From Oscillospiraceae bacterium (GTDB lineage: Bacteria; Bacillota; Clostridia; Oscillospirales; Acutalibacteraceae): 64,000 bases of DNA. The stretch lies in NCBI GenBank assembly GCA_015066175.1, contig SVOW01000015.1, positions 1 to 64,000 of the forward strand, in the 5' to 3' direction. The notes under the pieces are model-generated. The model searched no databases and had not been told where the DNA came from. It was given only the letters and a program-made list of their open reading frames with translations. Shown here one piece after another: positions 39,476-46,637 of this stretch. The translations under genes and the position numbers were made by a program. The stretch's first letter is position 1. The number at the start of each line of letters is the position of its first letter.

Positions 39476-40693
39476 TTGATAAGTGTTTTTATTAAAAGGT
39501 TGAAAAGTTTTATAAAAAAATTTGTAAAAAGTTTTCTCTATAAAAAATTTGCACCATTTGTTTTTAAAATTCATTCACACAAAGCAGTGGACGAAAAGTC
39601 TGTTGTTTTTGCGGATTCTTCAAGCACTGTTCTTCCTGACAATATGGAAGAAATTTACAGAAGGCTGAATGAAGCGGGATATACCACTCACGTTTTTCTC
39701 AAGAGAAAATCTTCACGCAGATGGTATAAAGACAAAATTTATGAGATTATAAATGCTTATCAGTTTACAAAGTGTTATGCCAAAAGCAAAGTGCTTTTTC
39801 TTACTGACTATTACTATTATGCTTATGCAAATAAACCGCGTGAAAACCAGCAGGTTGTGCAGCTGTGGCACGGTTGCGGTGCATTCAAAAAGTGGGGATA
39901 TTCCACCATGGACCTTGAGTGGGGAGCAGACAGAAAAGCTCTCGAAGAATATCCCATTCACAACACTTACACTTATGTGCCCGTTTCTTCAGAAGAAGTG
40001 AAAAAATTTTATGCCGAAGCATTTTCCTGCAGCGAAAGTATTATTTTTGCCCACGGAGTGCCCAGAACTGATAAATATTTTGATGAAAAATTTATTTTTA
40101 GCACCAAAGAAAAAGTGCTCGAAAAATTTCCTGAAATTGCAGGCAGAAAGATTATTCTCTATTCGCCCACTTTCAGGGGAAAATCAAAAGGTAAAGCAGC
40201 ATTTACTCAGATGCTTGATTTTCTTTACCTTAAAAAGAAACTTGAAAAAGATTATGTAATTTTAGTGAAACTTCACCCCTTTATAAAAAAGGGAATGAAT
40301 CTCAATAATACTTTAAGCGAGCTTTATTCAGGCTTTGTTTTTGATGTTACCAATCTGCTTAGCATAGAAGATGCTATGTGTGCTGCTGATATGGTTGTGA
40401 CTGATTATTCATCGCTTATTTTTGAGTATGCTCTCCTGAAACGTCCTATGATATTTTTTGCATACGACATTGCACAGTATGACAGGGAAAGAAGTTTCTA
40501 TTTCGACTACGAAAATTTTGTCCCCGGTGATATTGTTTACGATACCGAGGAATTGTATCTTGCAATAAGAAAAAATGAAGCAGATTTCGACGGCTTGAAA
40601 GTCGAAAATTTCAGAAAGAGATTTATGAGTGCTTGCGACGGAAAAAGCACCGACAGAATTATAGAAAATATATTTAATAATAAAGAAATTTAA
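39476..40693 (+). CDS. CDP-ribitol/CDP-glycerol polyol-phosphate transferase (TarL/TagB family)
   Basis: 405 residues. A peripheral membrane transferase of the Glyphos_transf (TagF/TarL) family that moves ribitol- or glycerol-phosphate from CDP to the growing wall polymer. The basic N terminus (KRLKSFIKKFVKSFLYKKF) fits membrane contact. Family motifs: QLWHGCGAFKKWG, FAHGVPRTDKYF, ILYSPTFRGKSKG, VKLHPF and VVTDYSSLIFEYALLKRPMIFF. The start is TTG 39476 behind GAGGAAG. Primase (TarB/F) against polymerase (TarL) cannot be told apart; a single gene could do both jobs. dnaA begins 19 bases downstream. Confidence 0.85.
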   Translation: MISVFIKRLKSFIKKFVKSFLYKKFAPFVFKIHSHKAVDEKSVVFADSSSTVLPDNMEEIYRRLNEAGYTTHVFLKRKSSRRWYKDKIYEIINAYQFTKCYAKSKVLFLTDYYYYAYANKPRENQQVVQLWHGCGAFKKWGYSTMDLEWGADRKALEEYPIHNTYTYVPVSSEEVKKFYAEAFSCSESIIFAHGVPRTDKYFDEKFIFSTKEKVLEKFPEIAGRKIILYSPTFRGKSKGKAAFTQMLDFLYLKKKLEKDYVILVKLHPFIKKGMNLNNTLSELYSGFVFDVTNLLSIEDAMCAADMVVTDYSSLIFEYALLKRPMIFFAYDIAQYDRERSFYFDYENFVPGDIVYDTEELYLAIRKNEADFDGLKVENFRKRFMSACDGKSTDRIIENIFNNKEI

Positions 40694-40712
40694 GAAAGGG
40701 AAAGTAACAGAT

Positions 40713-42032
40713 ATGGATTCGTTTAAATCATTGTTTGATGAAGTGAAAAAAGAGATTCAGAGAAATCTGTCCGAAGCTGTTTTTAATGTTTGGTTTGAAG
40801 AGCTTGAGTTTGTTTCCTTTGACGGCACGGCAGTAACATTGTCTATTGGTGAATTCAAAAGAAAAATTATTGAACAGAAGTTTATGCAGCTTCTCAATGA
40901 TTCTTTTGTTAAAGTGGCAGGATTTGATGTTGAAATCAATTTCCTTGATAACGAAGTTAAGCAGAATAAGCCTCAGCAGGTGGAAATGAGCGACGCAAAT
41001 GAAGATAAGGAAAGCACGTTTGACACTTTCGTTGTTGGTCCTTCGAATAAATTTGCCCACGCTGCAGCACTTGCTGTTTCAGTAAATCCCGGCGAAGTGA
41101 GCGAATATAACCCTCTTTTCATCTGGGGTAATTCAGGCCTTGGCAAAACTCATCTGCTTAAATCAATTGAAAGCGAAATCAAGAAAAATTCTCCCGATAA
41201 GAATATTCTTTCAACTCACGGTGAGGCAATCACAAATGAACTTATTGAGTGCATTCAGAAAGGTAAGATGAATCACTTCCACGATAAATACAGAACAGTA
41301 GATGTGCTTCTTGTAGACGATGTTCAGTTTATCGCAGGTAAGGTGCAGACTGAAGAAGAATTCTTCCACACATTCAACTCTCTTCACAATGCAGGCAAAC
41401 AGATTGTGCTCACATCTGACAGACCACCAAAAGATATGCCCACTCTTGCAGACAGACTCCGCACACGTTTTGAATGGGGACTTATTGCAGACATCCAGCC
41501 CCCCGACCTTGAAACAAGAATGGCAATTATCAACAGAAAAGCCGAAAGCATGGGACTTAATATCCCCAACGATGTTGTGCTTTTTGTTGCTGAAAAAATC
41601 AGAAGCAACATCCGTCAGCTTGAAGGTGCAGTGAAGAAAATTGCCGCTTACATAAACATTTTCGGTTCATCAACAGTGAGCATCAATATTGCACAGAATG
41701 CAATCAAAGATATTTTCAACGATAACAATCAGTCACCTGAAGTGCTTACAAAGAAAATTATTGAAGAAGTTGCACGCAGCTTCAGCATTGAAGCAAGCGA
41801 AATCACTTCGAAAAGACAGTACGCAGCCGCTACAAATGCAAGGCAGGTTGCAATGTATGTTATCAGCGAAATGACAGGTCTTCCTGCAAAGAAAATCGGC
41901 GAAAGCTTCAACGGCAGAGACCACAGCACAGTGCTTTATTCAATCAGCAAGGTAAGAGATGAAATGAAGAAAAATTCTTCTCTTAAAAACACAGTTGAAG
42001 ACATTATGAAAAATGTCAGACAGAACGGATAA
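40713..42032 (+). CDS. dnaA: chromosomal replication initiator protein
   Basis: 439 residues with a complete domain order. Domain I, 1-80 (VFNVWFEELEFVSFDG, FKRKIIEQKF). Short linker 81-100. AAA+ domain III with Walker A GNSGLGKTHL (139-148), Walker B LLVDDVQF (199-206), sensor LTSDRPPKDM and arginine-finger segment RLRTRFEWGL. Domain IV with AAATNARQVAMYV and the DNA-contacting GRDHSTVLYS (401-410). It opens melted origin DNA and binds DnaA boxes. The setting is odd: it is fourth in a tar operon, 19 bases after the polymerase gene, with maf two bases behind, and no dnaN, recF or origin beside it. GAAAGGG precedes the ATG. Confidence 0.96.
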   Translation: MDSFKSLFDEVKKEIQRNLSEAVFNVWFEELEFVSFDGTAVTLSIGEFKRKIIEQKFMQLLNDSFVKVAGFDVEINFLDNEVKQNKPQQVEMSDANEDKESTFDTFVVGPSNKFAHAAALAVSVNPGEVSEYNPLFIWGNSGLGKTHLLKSIESEIKKNSPDKNILSTHGEAITNELIECIQKGKMNHFHDKYRTVDVLLVDDVQFIAGKVQTEEEFFHTFNSLHNAGKQIVLTSDRPPKDMPTLADRLRTRFEWGLIADIQPPDLETRMAIINRKAESMGLNIPNDVVLFVAEKIRSNIRQLEGAVKKIAAYINIFGSSTVSINIAQNAIKDIFNDNNQSPEVLTKKIIEEVARSFSIEASEITSKRQYAAATNARQVAMYVISEMTGLPAKKIGESFNGRDHSTVLYSISKVRDEMKKNSSLKNTVEDIMKNVRQNG

Positions 42033-42034
42033 TT

Positions 42035-42589
42035 ATGGAAAAAATTATTTTGGCTTCAGCTTCGCCACGTAGACGCGAACTTTTAAGCCTGATTACAACT
42101 GATTTTGAAGTTATAACAGCAGATGTTGACGAAACAGTTGACGAAAATGAAACGCCTGAAAATACAGTTATGATGTTGTCGCAGAAAAAAGCAATGGCTG
42201 TATCTTCACTTCATAAAGGCAGAAAAGTAATTGGTGCAGATACAATAGTTGTGTGTGACGGCAAAATTCTCGGCAAACCTGTTTCCCGCGAAAATGCTGA
42301 AGAAATGCTTAAGATGTTGTCAGGAAGAGCACATCAGGTTTTAACAGGCGTTACAATAACAGACGGCGAAAAAAGAGAAACGTTTTTCGTGTCGTCTGAT
42401 GTGACTTTCTTTGAACTTACTGATGAAGAAATTGCTTCTTATGTTGAAAGCGGCGAACCTGACGATAAAGCAGGCGCATATGGAATTCAGGGCAAAGGGT
42501 CACTCCTTGTTGAAAAAATCAACGGAGATTATTTCAACATTGTAGGTCTTCCCGTATCAATGCTCAACAAAAAACTGGGTGAATTTTAA
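42035..42589 (+). CDS. maf: Maf nucleoside triphosphate pyrophosphatase
   Basis: 184 residues. Maf hydrolyses dTTP/UTP and modified nucleotides to monophosphates and may restrain septation. Signatures: ILASASPRRRELL at the start, ADVDET, ADTIVVCDGKILGKP, MLSGRAHQVLTGV, and the C-terminal DKAGAYGIQGKGSLLVEKINGDYFNIVGLPV. The gene follows dnaA by two bases and ends the operon. The next 138 bases are the hairpin array; no ordinary terminator is seen. Confidence 0.95.
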   Translation: MEKIILASASPRRRELLSLITTDFEVITADVDETVDENETPENTVMMLSQKKAMAVSSLHKGRKVIGADTIVVCDGKILGKPVSRENAEEMLKMLSGRAHQVLTGVTITDGEKRETFFVSSDVTFFELTDEEIASYVESGEPDDKAGAYGIQGKGSLLVEKINGDYFNIVGLPVSMLNKKLGEF

Positions 42590-42618
42590 TATTATTTTAC
42601 AAAAAACCTGCAGGAGTG

Positions 42619-42727
42619 AGCGTTGTACCCGTAAGGATACAACGCTAGTTTTATTCGCCATACGGCGAGTTTTATTGCTTCGCAGTTTTATTGTGCTTTG
42701 CACAGTGTTATTCGCTTCGCAAGTTTT
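42619..42727 (+). repeat. hairpin array leading into the four-helix-bundle gene
   Basis: A leading hairpin AGCGTTGTA/TACAACGCT (42619-42646; inner CC/GG with GTAA loop) is followed by GTTTTAT at 42648, 42669 and 42685 and GTGTTAT at 42705. Behind them come TCGCC-ATAC-GGCGA, TGC-TTC-GCA, TGTGC-TTT-GCACA and a weaker GC-TTC-GC hairpin. A fifth spacer-like GTTTTGT (42723-42729) overlaps the probable GTG start. The plan is the same as at 9555-9670. The unit is too regular to be chance. Confidence 0.85.
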
Positions 42728-43084
42728 GTGGTGGATAGTATTTTGCGAGATAAGGTTAAAGAGTTTGCAAAAGAAATAGTTTTTGCTTGCCGAGATATGA
42801 AAAATAACAAAAAAGAAACTGTCTTGGTAAATCAGATTCTTCGTTCTGCAACTTCTATCGGTGCAAATATACACGAAGCACAATATGCACAAGGAACTAA
42901 AGATTTTATATCAAAGCTAGAGATAGCCCAAAAAGAGTGTTATGAAACAGAGTATTGGTTAGAACTTCTTTTTGAAACTGATTGTTTATCTGAAGAAAGT
43001 TTTAAAAAACTACATAATGATTGTGGCGCTATCAGAAGGATGCTTATTTCTTCATTGAAAACAATCAAAGCTAATCACTTATAG
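42728..43084 (+). CDS. four-helix-bundle protein of the S23/Avd-like family
   Basis: 118 residues. The family (S23, found in 23S rRNA intervening sequences and related to Avd of diversity-generating retroelements) forms basic pentameric four-helix bundles that bind nucleic acid. Signatures: RDKVKEFAKEIVFACRDM, ILRSATSIGANIHEAQYAQG, DFISKLEIAQKECYETEYWLELL and a last helix CGAIRRMLISSLKTIKANHL. I start at GTG 42728 (42731 is also possible); the frame continues upstream to TTG 42698 inside the hairpin array, but that would code the repeats. No Shine-Dalgarno sequence is visible, so translation may depend on the structured leader. No rRNA, reverse transcriptase or variable repeat is nearby. A zinc-ribbon gene follows by 12 bases. 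Confidence 0.87.
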   Translation: MVDSILRDKVKEFAKEIVFACRDMKNNKKETVLVNQILRSATSIGANIHEAQYAQGTKDFISKLEIAQKECYETEYWLELLFETDCLSEESFKKLHNDCGAIRRMLISSLKTIKANHL

Positions 43085-43096
43085 GAGGGTGTAATA

Positions 43097-43354
43097 ATGA
43101 AGGGATATAGTTTTAAAATTGAAAACATATTTCAGATGCTTAAAAAGAATTATTGTCCTGTTTGCAATACTGCATTATCTAAAAAGAAAATTTCGGAAAT
43201 TGTTAATTCCGAATCACCCGAATCTGAAAATTATGATTTTGAGGTTGCAGATATTATCGTAAAAGGAGATATGAAATTTACACATATTGAACTTTATTGT
43301 AATCAATGCAATAAATATTATACGATTAATGAAGCAAAGAAAAATAAATTATAA
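43097..43354 (+). CDS. small zinc-ribbon protein
   Basis: 85 residues, unknown family. Two Cys pairs, YCPVCNTAL (about 19-26) and YCNQCNKYY (about 68-75), should bind one zinc. Between them is a short beta-rich insert (YDFEVADIIVKGDMKFTHIEL). The ATG has TAGGAGGG upstream and lies 12 bases after the four-helix-bundle gene, so the two are likely co-expressed. A nucleic-acid or protein contact role is a guess from the fold. Confidence 0.65.
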   Translation: MKGYSFKIENIFQMLKKNYCPVCNTALSKKKISEIVNSESPESENYDFEVADIIVKGDMKFTHIELYCNQCNKYYTINEAKKNKL

Positions 43355-43396
43355 TAGTGCATTTGCTTACCGCCAAAGGTGTAAGTGATAAAAATG

Positions 43397-43435
43397 AGAG
43401 GTAACACGGAAATTAGCCGTATTACCTCTTTTTCT
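43397..43435 (+). terminator. terminator after the zinc-ribbon gene
   Basis: AGAGGTAA (43397-43404) pairs with TTACCTCT (43422-43429), with an inner ACGG/CCGT extension, then TTTTTCTG. Confidence 0.85.
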
Positions 43436-43499
43436 GTTTTTAGCAACCCCACTAATCTTGCAGGTTTTTGTAATTTTTTTGAAAATATACGAAATAATA

Positions 43500-43528
43500 T
43501 TGTTATTTTTATGTATATATGCTAAAAT
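43500..43528 (+). promoter_or_regulatory. promoter of the MFS-BspA operon
   Basis: TTGTTA (43500-43505), a 17-nt spacer and TAAAAT (43523-43528). AAAGGAGG follows before ATG 43577. Confidence 0.6.
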
Positions 43529-43576
43529 ATTAAGGAAAATTGAATTAGTATATTCAAAAAAGGAGGTTGGTATTTA

Positions 43577-45343
43577 ATGGGTGGCTCTAAAGGTAACCTT
43601 ATCGGAAAAGTCAAATCATTAGTAACCGAATTGAAAACTCACTGGAATACTCCCGCTGAGGGAAAATATGTGCCTTATAAAGAATATAAGGACCTTGTTT
43701 TTGCAGTAGGAAGTAACTATGCAGGTGCGAAAACGCTTGAATACATAACTTTTGCGGCTTCGTGCTTTTTGATTATGCATCACTATGACCTGCCTTATCT
43801 TACTTTCTCTGTTATCAACATCATCAATATGCCCCTTAACTATATTTCGGCTTTGTTGTGGTGGTTTGTGTGTGATAACTTAGGCTTCCTGCCTAAAAAG
43901 ACTGAGAAAAAATTCAATGCAGTGTATCTTTCGATGATTGCATTCGGCTTGTCGTGTATTTTCTTTGACTGGTCAAGTCTGTTTGACCAGACCAGCGGCT
44001 TTATAACATACTTAAACGGCCTTGAAGGTCTTAATGCCAAGGCGTGCTTCAAAGTTTTTGGCACCCATTTCCTGTATACAGGCTGGGTTGGCGCCAGAAA
44101 TATTTTCTGGAGAAAGAAGCTTATTCCCAAATACGGCAGATACAAATATTCACTTTATTGCGATGCTATACCCAAATGCATAATGGTAGTGCTTATCGGT
44201 TGGCTTCCTATTTACAATGTGCCCGATGTGGCATCAAGAGTGTGGATGGCAAACCTTCTCTTTGCCTGCTTTAATGTTTTCGGCTTTGCAAACAATATTG
44301 AAGAATGTTCAAAACGCATAAGCCCCAACCTTCAGGAAAGAATTCTTGTAAGAAGCTATCCTATCAAGATTTCTCACATTTTCAACTCCATTCTTGCAAT
44401 TATCCTACCTGTAATTATCGGTATGCTCCGCTATGAATGGGCAGATATAAATGTTTTCAGATTTGTAATTCCGATTACATTTATCGTTGCTGTCTGCTTC
44501 ACAATGTTCTTCGCAGGCAGAATCAAAGAAAGAATTCCTCAGCCGCCTCTTGAAAAGAAAGTTCAGATTAAATTCTGGGACGGTATGTTTGGCGTGCTTA
44601 AAAACAAATACCTGCGTATCAACACAATCGTATCTCTTATCGATGCGCTGGGCAACGGTATGCTTCCCTTTGTTACAATACTTTATTTCTACACATTCCG
44701 TTTAAGCGGACTTCCTTACAGCCTTATCGTTGCACTTATTTCCTTTGCGGGCACACCGCCTGATTTGCTCTCACCATATTTCCTCAAACGTTTCTCATAC
44801 AAGCAGATTATGATTTTCTATCAGTTAAGCCGTGCAATCGGCAATTCTGCAATCGTTTGTGCAATATGGTTCTGCGGCGAAAACCTTGTGCTCTGCGGCA
44901 CAATCTGTATTGTTGTTCTCTTCTTTATGGAAATGACAAAAACAGTTCCCACCACTGCAGGCCACGATATGAACGTGCGTATTCATGACTATCAGATGTA
45001 TCTTACAGGTGAACGTCTTGAAAACTTTGCAAGCGTTTTCGGCTGGTTTACAGACCCCATAAAGAATTTTGTAGGTCTTCTTATTCCTATGTTCCTTCTC
45101 ATGTATGGATTTAACAGCAACTGGGAAGTTCTCTTTGTTGACTCAGTAAGACGCAATATTATTGCAGTGCCCCTTATTGTTGATATCATAGGCTTCTCGC
45201 TTATGACCATACCTTACTTCTTCTGGGATTACGATTCGAGAAAACAGAATATGGTTATGGAAGTGCTCAAACGTCGTGCAGAAGTAACTGAAAAGAATGC
45301 TAAAGAAGAAGGCCTGACTGTTTCAGGCGGATACAAAGGTTAA
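43577..45343 (+). CDS. MFS/GPH-type sugar carrier
   Basis: 588 residues with about twelve membrane helices. The general look (YAGAKTLEYITFAASCFLIMHH, NIINMPLNYISALLWWFVCDNLG, a central cytosolic loop KERIPQPPLEKKVQIKFWDG, IDALGNGMLPFVTILYFYTFRLSG) matches the glycoside-pentoside-hexuronide/MFS carriers, but it is longer than melibiose-type carriers (about 460). It lies upstream of a BspA-like protein and a beta-galactosidase, so uptake of a beta-galactoside is a reasonable inference. The next gene starts 15 bases after the stop. Confidence 0.75.
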   Translation: MGGSKGNLIGKVKSLVTELKTHWNTPAEGKYVPYKEYKDLVFAVGSNYAGAKTLEYITFAASCFLIMHHYDLPYLTFSVINIINMPLNYISALLWWFVCDNLGFLPKKTEKKFNAVYLSMIAFGLSCIFFDWSSLFDQTSGFITYLNGLEGLNAKACFKVFGTHFLYTGWVGARNIFWRKKLIPKYGRYKYSLYCDAIPKCIMVVLIGWLPIYNVPDVASRVWMANLLFACFNVFGFANNIEECSKRISPNLQERILVRSYPIKISHIFNSILAIILPVIIGMLRYEWADINVFRFVIPITFIVAVCFTMFFAGRIKERIPQPPLEKKVQIKFWDGMFGVLKNKYLRINTIVSLIDALGNGMLPFVTILYFYTFRLSGLPYSLIVALISFAGTPPDLLSPYFLKRFSYKQIMIFYQLSRAIGNSAIVCAIWFCGENLVLCGTICIVVLFFMEMTKTVPTTAGHDMNVRIHDYQMYLTGERLENFASVFGWFTDPIKNFVGLLIPMFLLMYGFNSNWEVLFVDSVRRNIIAVPLIVDIIGFSLMTIPYFFWDYDSRKQNMVMEVLKRRAEVTEKNAKEEGLTVSGGYKG

Positions 45344-45358
45344 GGAGGGGTGAGAGAA

Positions 45359-46585
45359 ATGAAAAAAGATAAAAAAGCAAAAGCAAATAATCAGGTTGAA
45401 GAGCCTATCATTCTTGATATCCCCGAAGAAGAAATCTGGACTTATCAGATTGAAGGCCTTGCAGCACCCCACGTAAACAAACCTTACAAGCACTTCACTT
45501 TCAAAAAGATAATTTTCATTATTTCAATTGTTGTTGCAGTTTCACTTTCTGTTTATTTCAGTATTCTGCTTATTGCAAACAAAGATGCTTTTACTTATGA
45601 AAAGCTTGATAACGGAAATTATCAGCTTACAAAATTCAGTAACACAGGTTTTATTGAAGAAATTGACATTGACTACGTAACATCTGTGGAGTATGATAAA
45701 GAAAACAAAGACCCTGAAACAAATTTCACTCTTGTTAAGAATGAAAAGGAAAAGGTTACTGAAATCAAACAGTTTGCAGTCAATGAAGATAACGTGCTCA
45801 AAGTTGTCAACATCGGCCCTGACGTTGAAAAAATCGACGGCAAGGCATTCTATTCCTGCTGGGCACTTGAAAGAATTGAAGTTGACGAAAACAATAAATA
45901 TTATTGTGATATTGACGGCGTGCTTTATAACAAAGATAAAACTGAAATCATTATGTACCCCTGCAATCACGATGAATATTTAAGGCAGAAATACGGCTAC
46001 GAAGCAGAAATTTTCAGAGAAGAAGTCACTGAAGAATACAGAAAACAGATTCAGACTTATGTTGTGCCCTCAACTGTCAAAACAATAGGTGAAATGTGCT
46101 TCAACTATGCAAACTTAAGAGATATTTATTTACCTGAAGGCCTTGAAACAATTGAAACTCTTGCAATTTTCAAACTTCACGAGCCTCAGGCAGAGGACTG
46201 GAATGTTGCATCTCTTGAAAATATTTATTCCTACAAACCAAAGGGTGTTGTGGCAGATTCAACCTTCACTTCTCAGGAAGCTTTAGGCGAAGTTTACAAC
46301 TCTCTGCCCGAAGGACTTAAATATATCGGCTCAGATGCATTCAGCTACAATCAGGCGCTGACTTATGTTTATATTCCCGAAAGTGTTACTCACATAGGTC
46401 ACCATGCTTTCTGGGATAACGTGTATAAAGAAGACGGCAACCTGAAAGGTCTTGTTGAAATCAATGTGGCTAAGTCAGAAGAAGAATTTGACGCTGATGA
46501 AATCGGCGACCAGTGGGCACCTCAGTATGACTATCTTCTTTTCAAAAAGACCATTAACGTAAACTATTCAGCCCAAAGAAAATAA
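45359..46585 (+). CDS. membrane-anchored BspA-like leucine-rich repeat protein
   Basis: 408 residues. ATG 45359 is taken because AAGGAGGGG lies eight bases before it; a GTG three codons earlier overlaps that site. A cytosolic N terminus of about 50 residues leads to one membrane helix (KIIFIISIVVAVSLSVYFSILLIA). Outside, BspA-type LRR_5 units follow: VEKIDGKAFYSCWALERIEV, DIDGVLYNKDKTEIIMYPC, VKTIGEMCFNYANLRDIYLPEGLETI and LKYIGSDAFSYNQALTYVYIPESVTHIGHHAFW. Such repeats bind proteins or glycans. Co-transcription with the carrier gene suggests a partner or sensor at the membrane. Confidence 0.8.
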   Translation: MKKDKKAKANNQVEEPIILDIPEEEIWTYQIEGLAAPHVNKPYKHFTFKKIIFIISIVVAVSLSVYFSILLIANKDAFTYEKLDNGNYQLTKFSNTGFIEEIDIDYVTSVEYDKENKDPETNFTLVKNEKEKVTEIKQFAVNEDNVLKVVNIGPDVEKIDGKAFYSCWALERIEVDENNKYYCDIDGVLYNKDKTEIIMYPCNHDEYLRQKYGYEAEIFREEVTEEYRKQIQTYVVPSTVKTIGEMCFNYANLRDIYLPEGLETIETLAIFKLHEPQAEDWNVASLENIYSYKPKGVVADSTFTSQEALGEVYNSLPEGLKYIGSDAFSYNQALTYVYIPESVTHIGHHAFWDNVYKEDGNLKGLVEINVAKSEEEFDADEIGDQWAPQYDYLLFKKTINVNYSAQRK

Positions 46586-46590
46586 TTATT

Positions 46591-46622
46591 AATAACGGTC
46601 GGCTTTGTCGACCGTTATTTGC
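46591..46622 (+). terminator. hairpin between BspA-like gene and GH42 gene
   Basis: An 11-bp perfect stem AATAACGGTCG (46591-46601) with CGACCGTTATT (46609-46619). Only TTT follows, and the GH42 ribosome site (AAGGAGCG) starts five bases later. I see no promoter between, so it may act as a weak terminator or processing site that lowers GH42 expression. Confidence 0.6.
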
Positions 46623-46637
46623 TAAGGAGCGAATAAC

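Noticed and set aside
42698-42727. Earlier TTG start of the four-helix-bundle gene
   Set aside because: It would translate the hairpin array into extra residues absent from the family; GTG 42728 gives normal length.
42728-43084. Diversity-generating retroelement accessory gene (Avd)
   Set aside because: The protein family fits, but no reverse transcriptase, template repeat or variable target gene is nearby, so only the four-helix-bundle relation is claimed.
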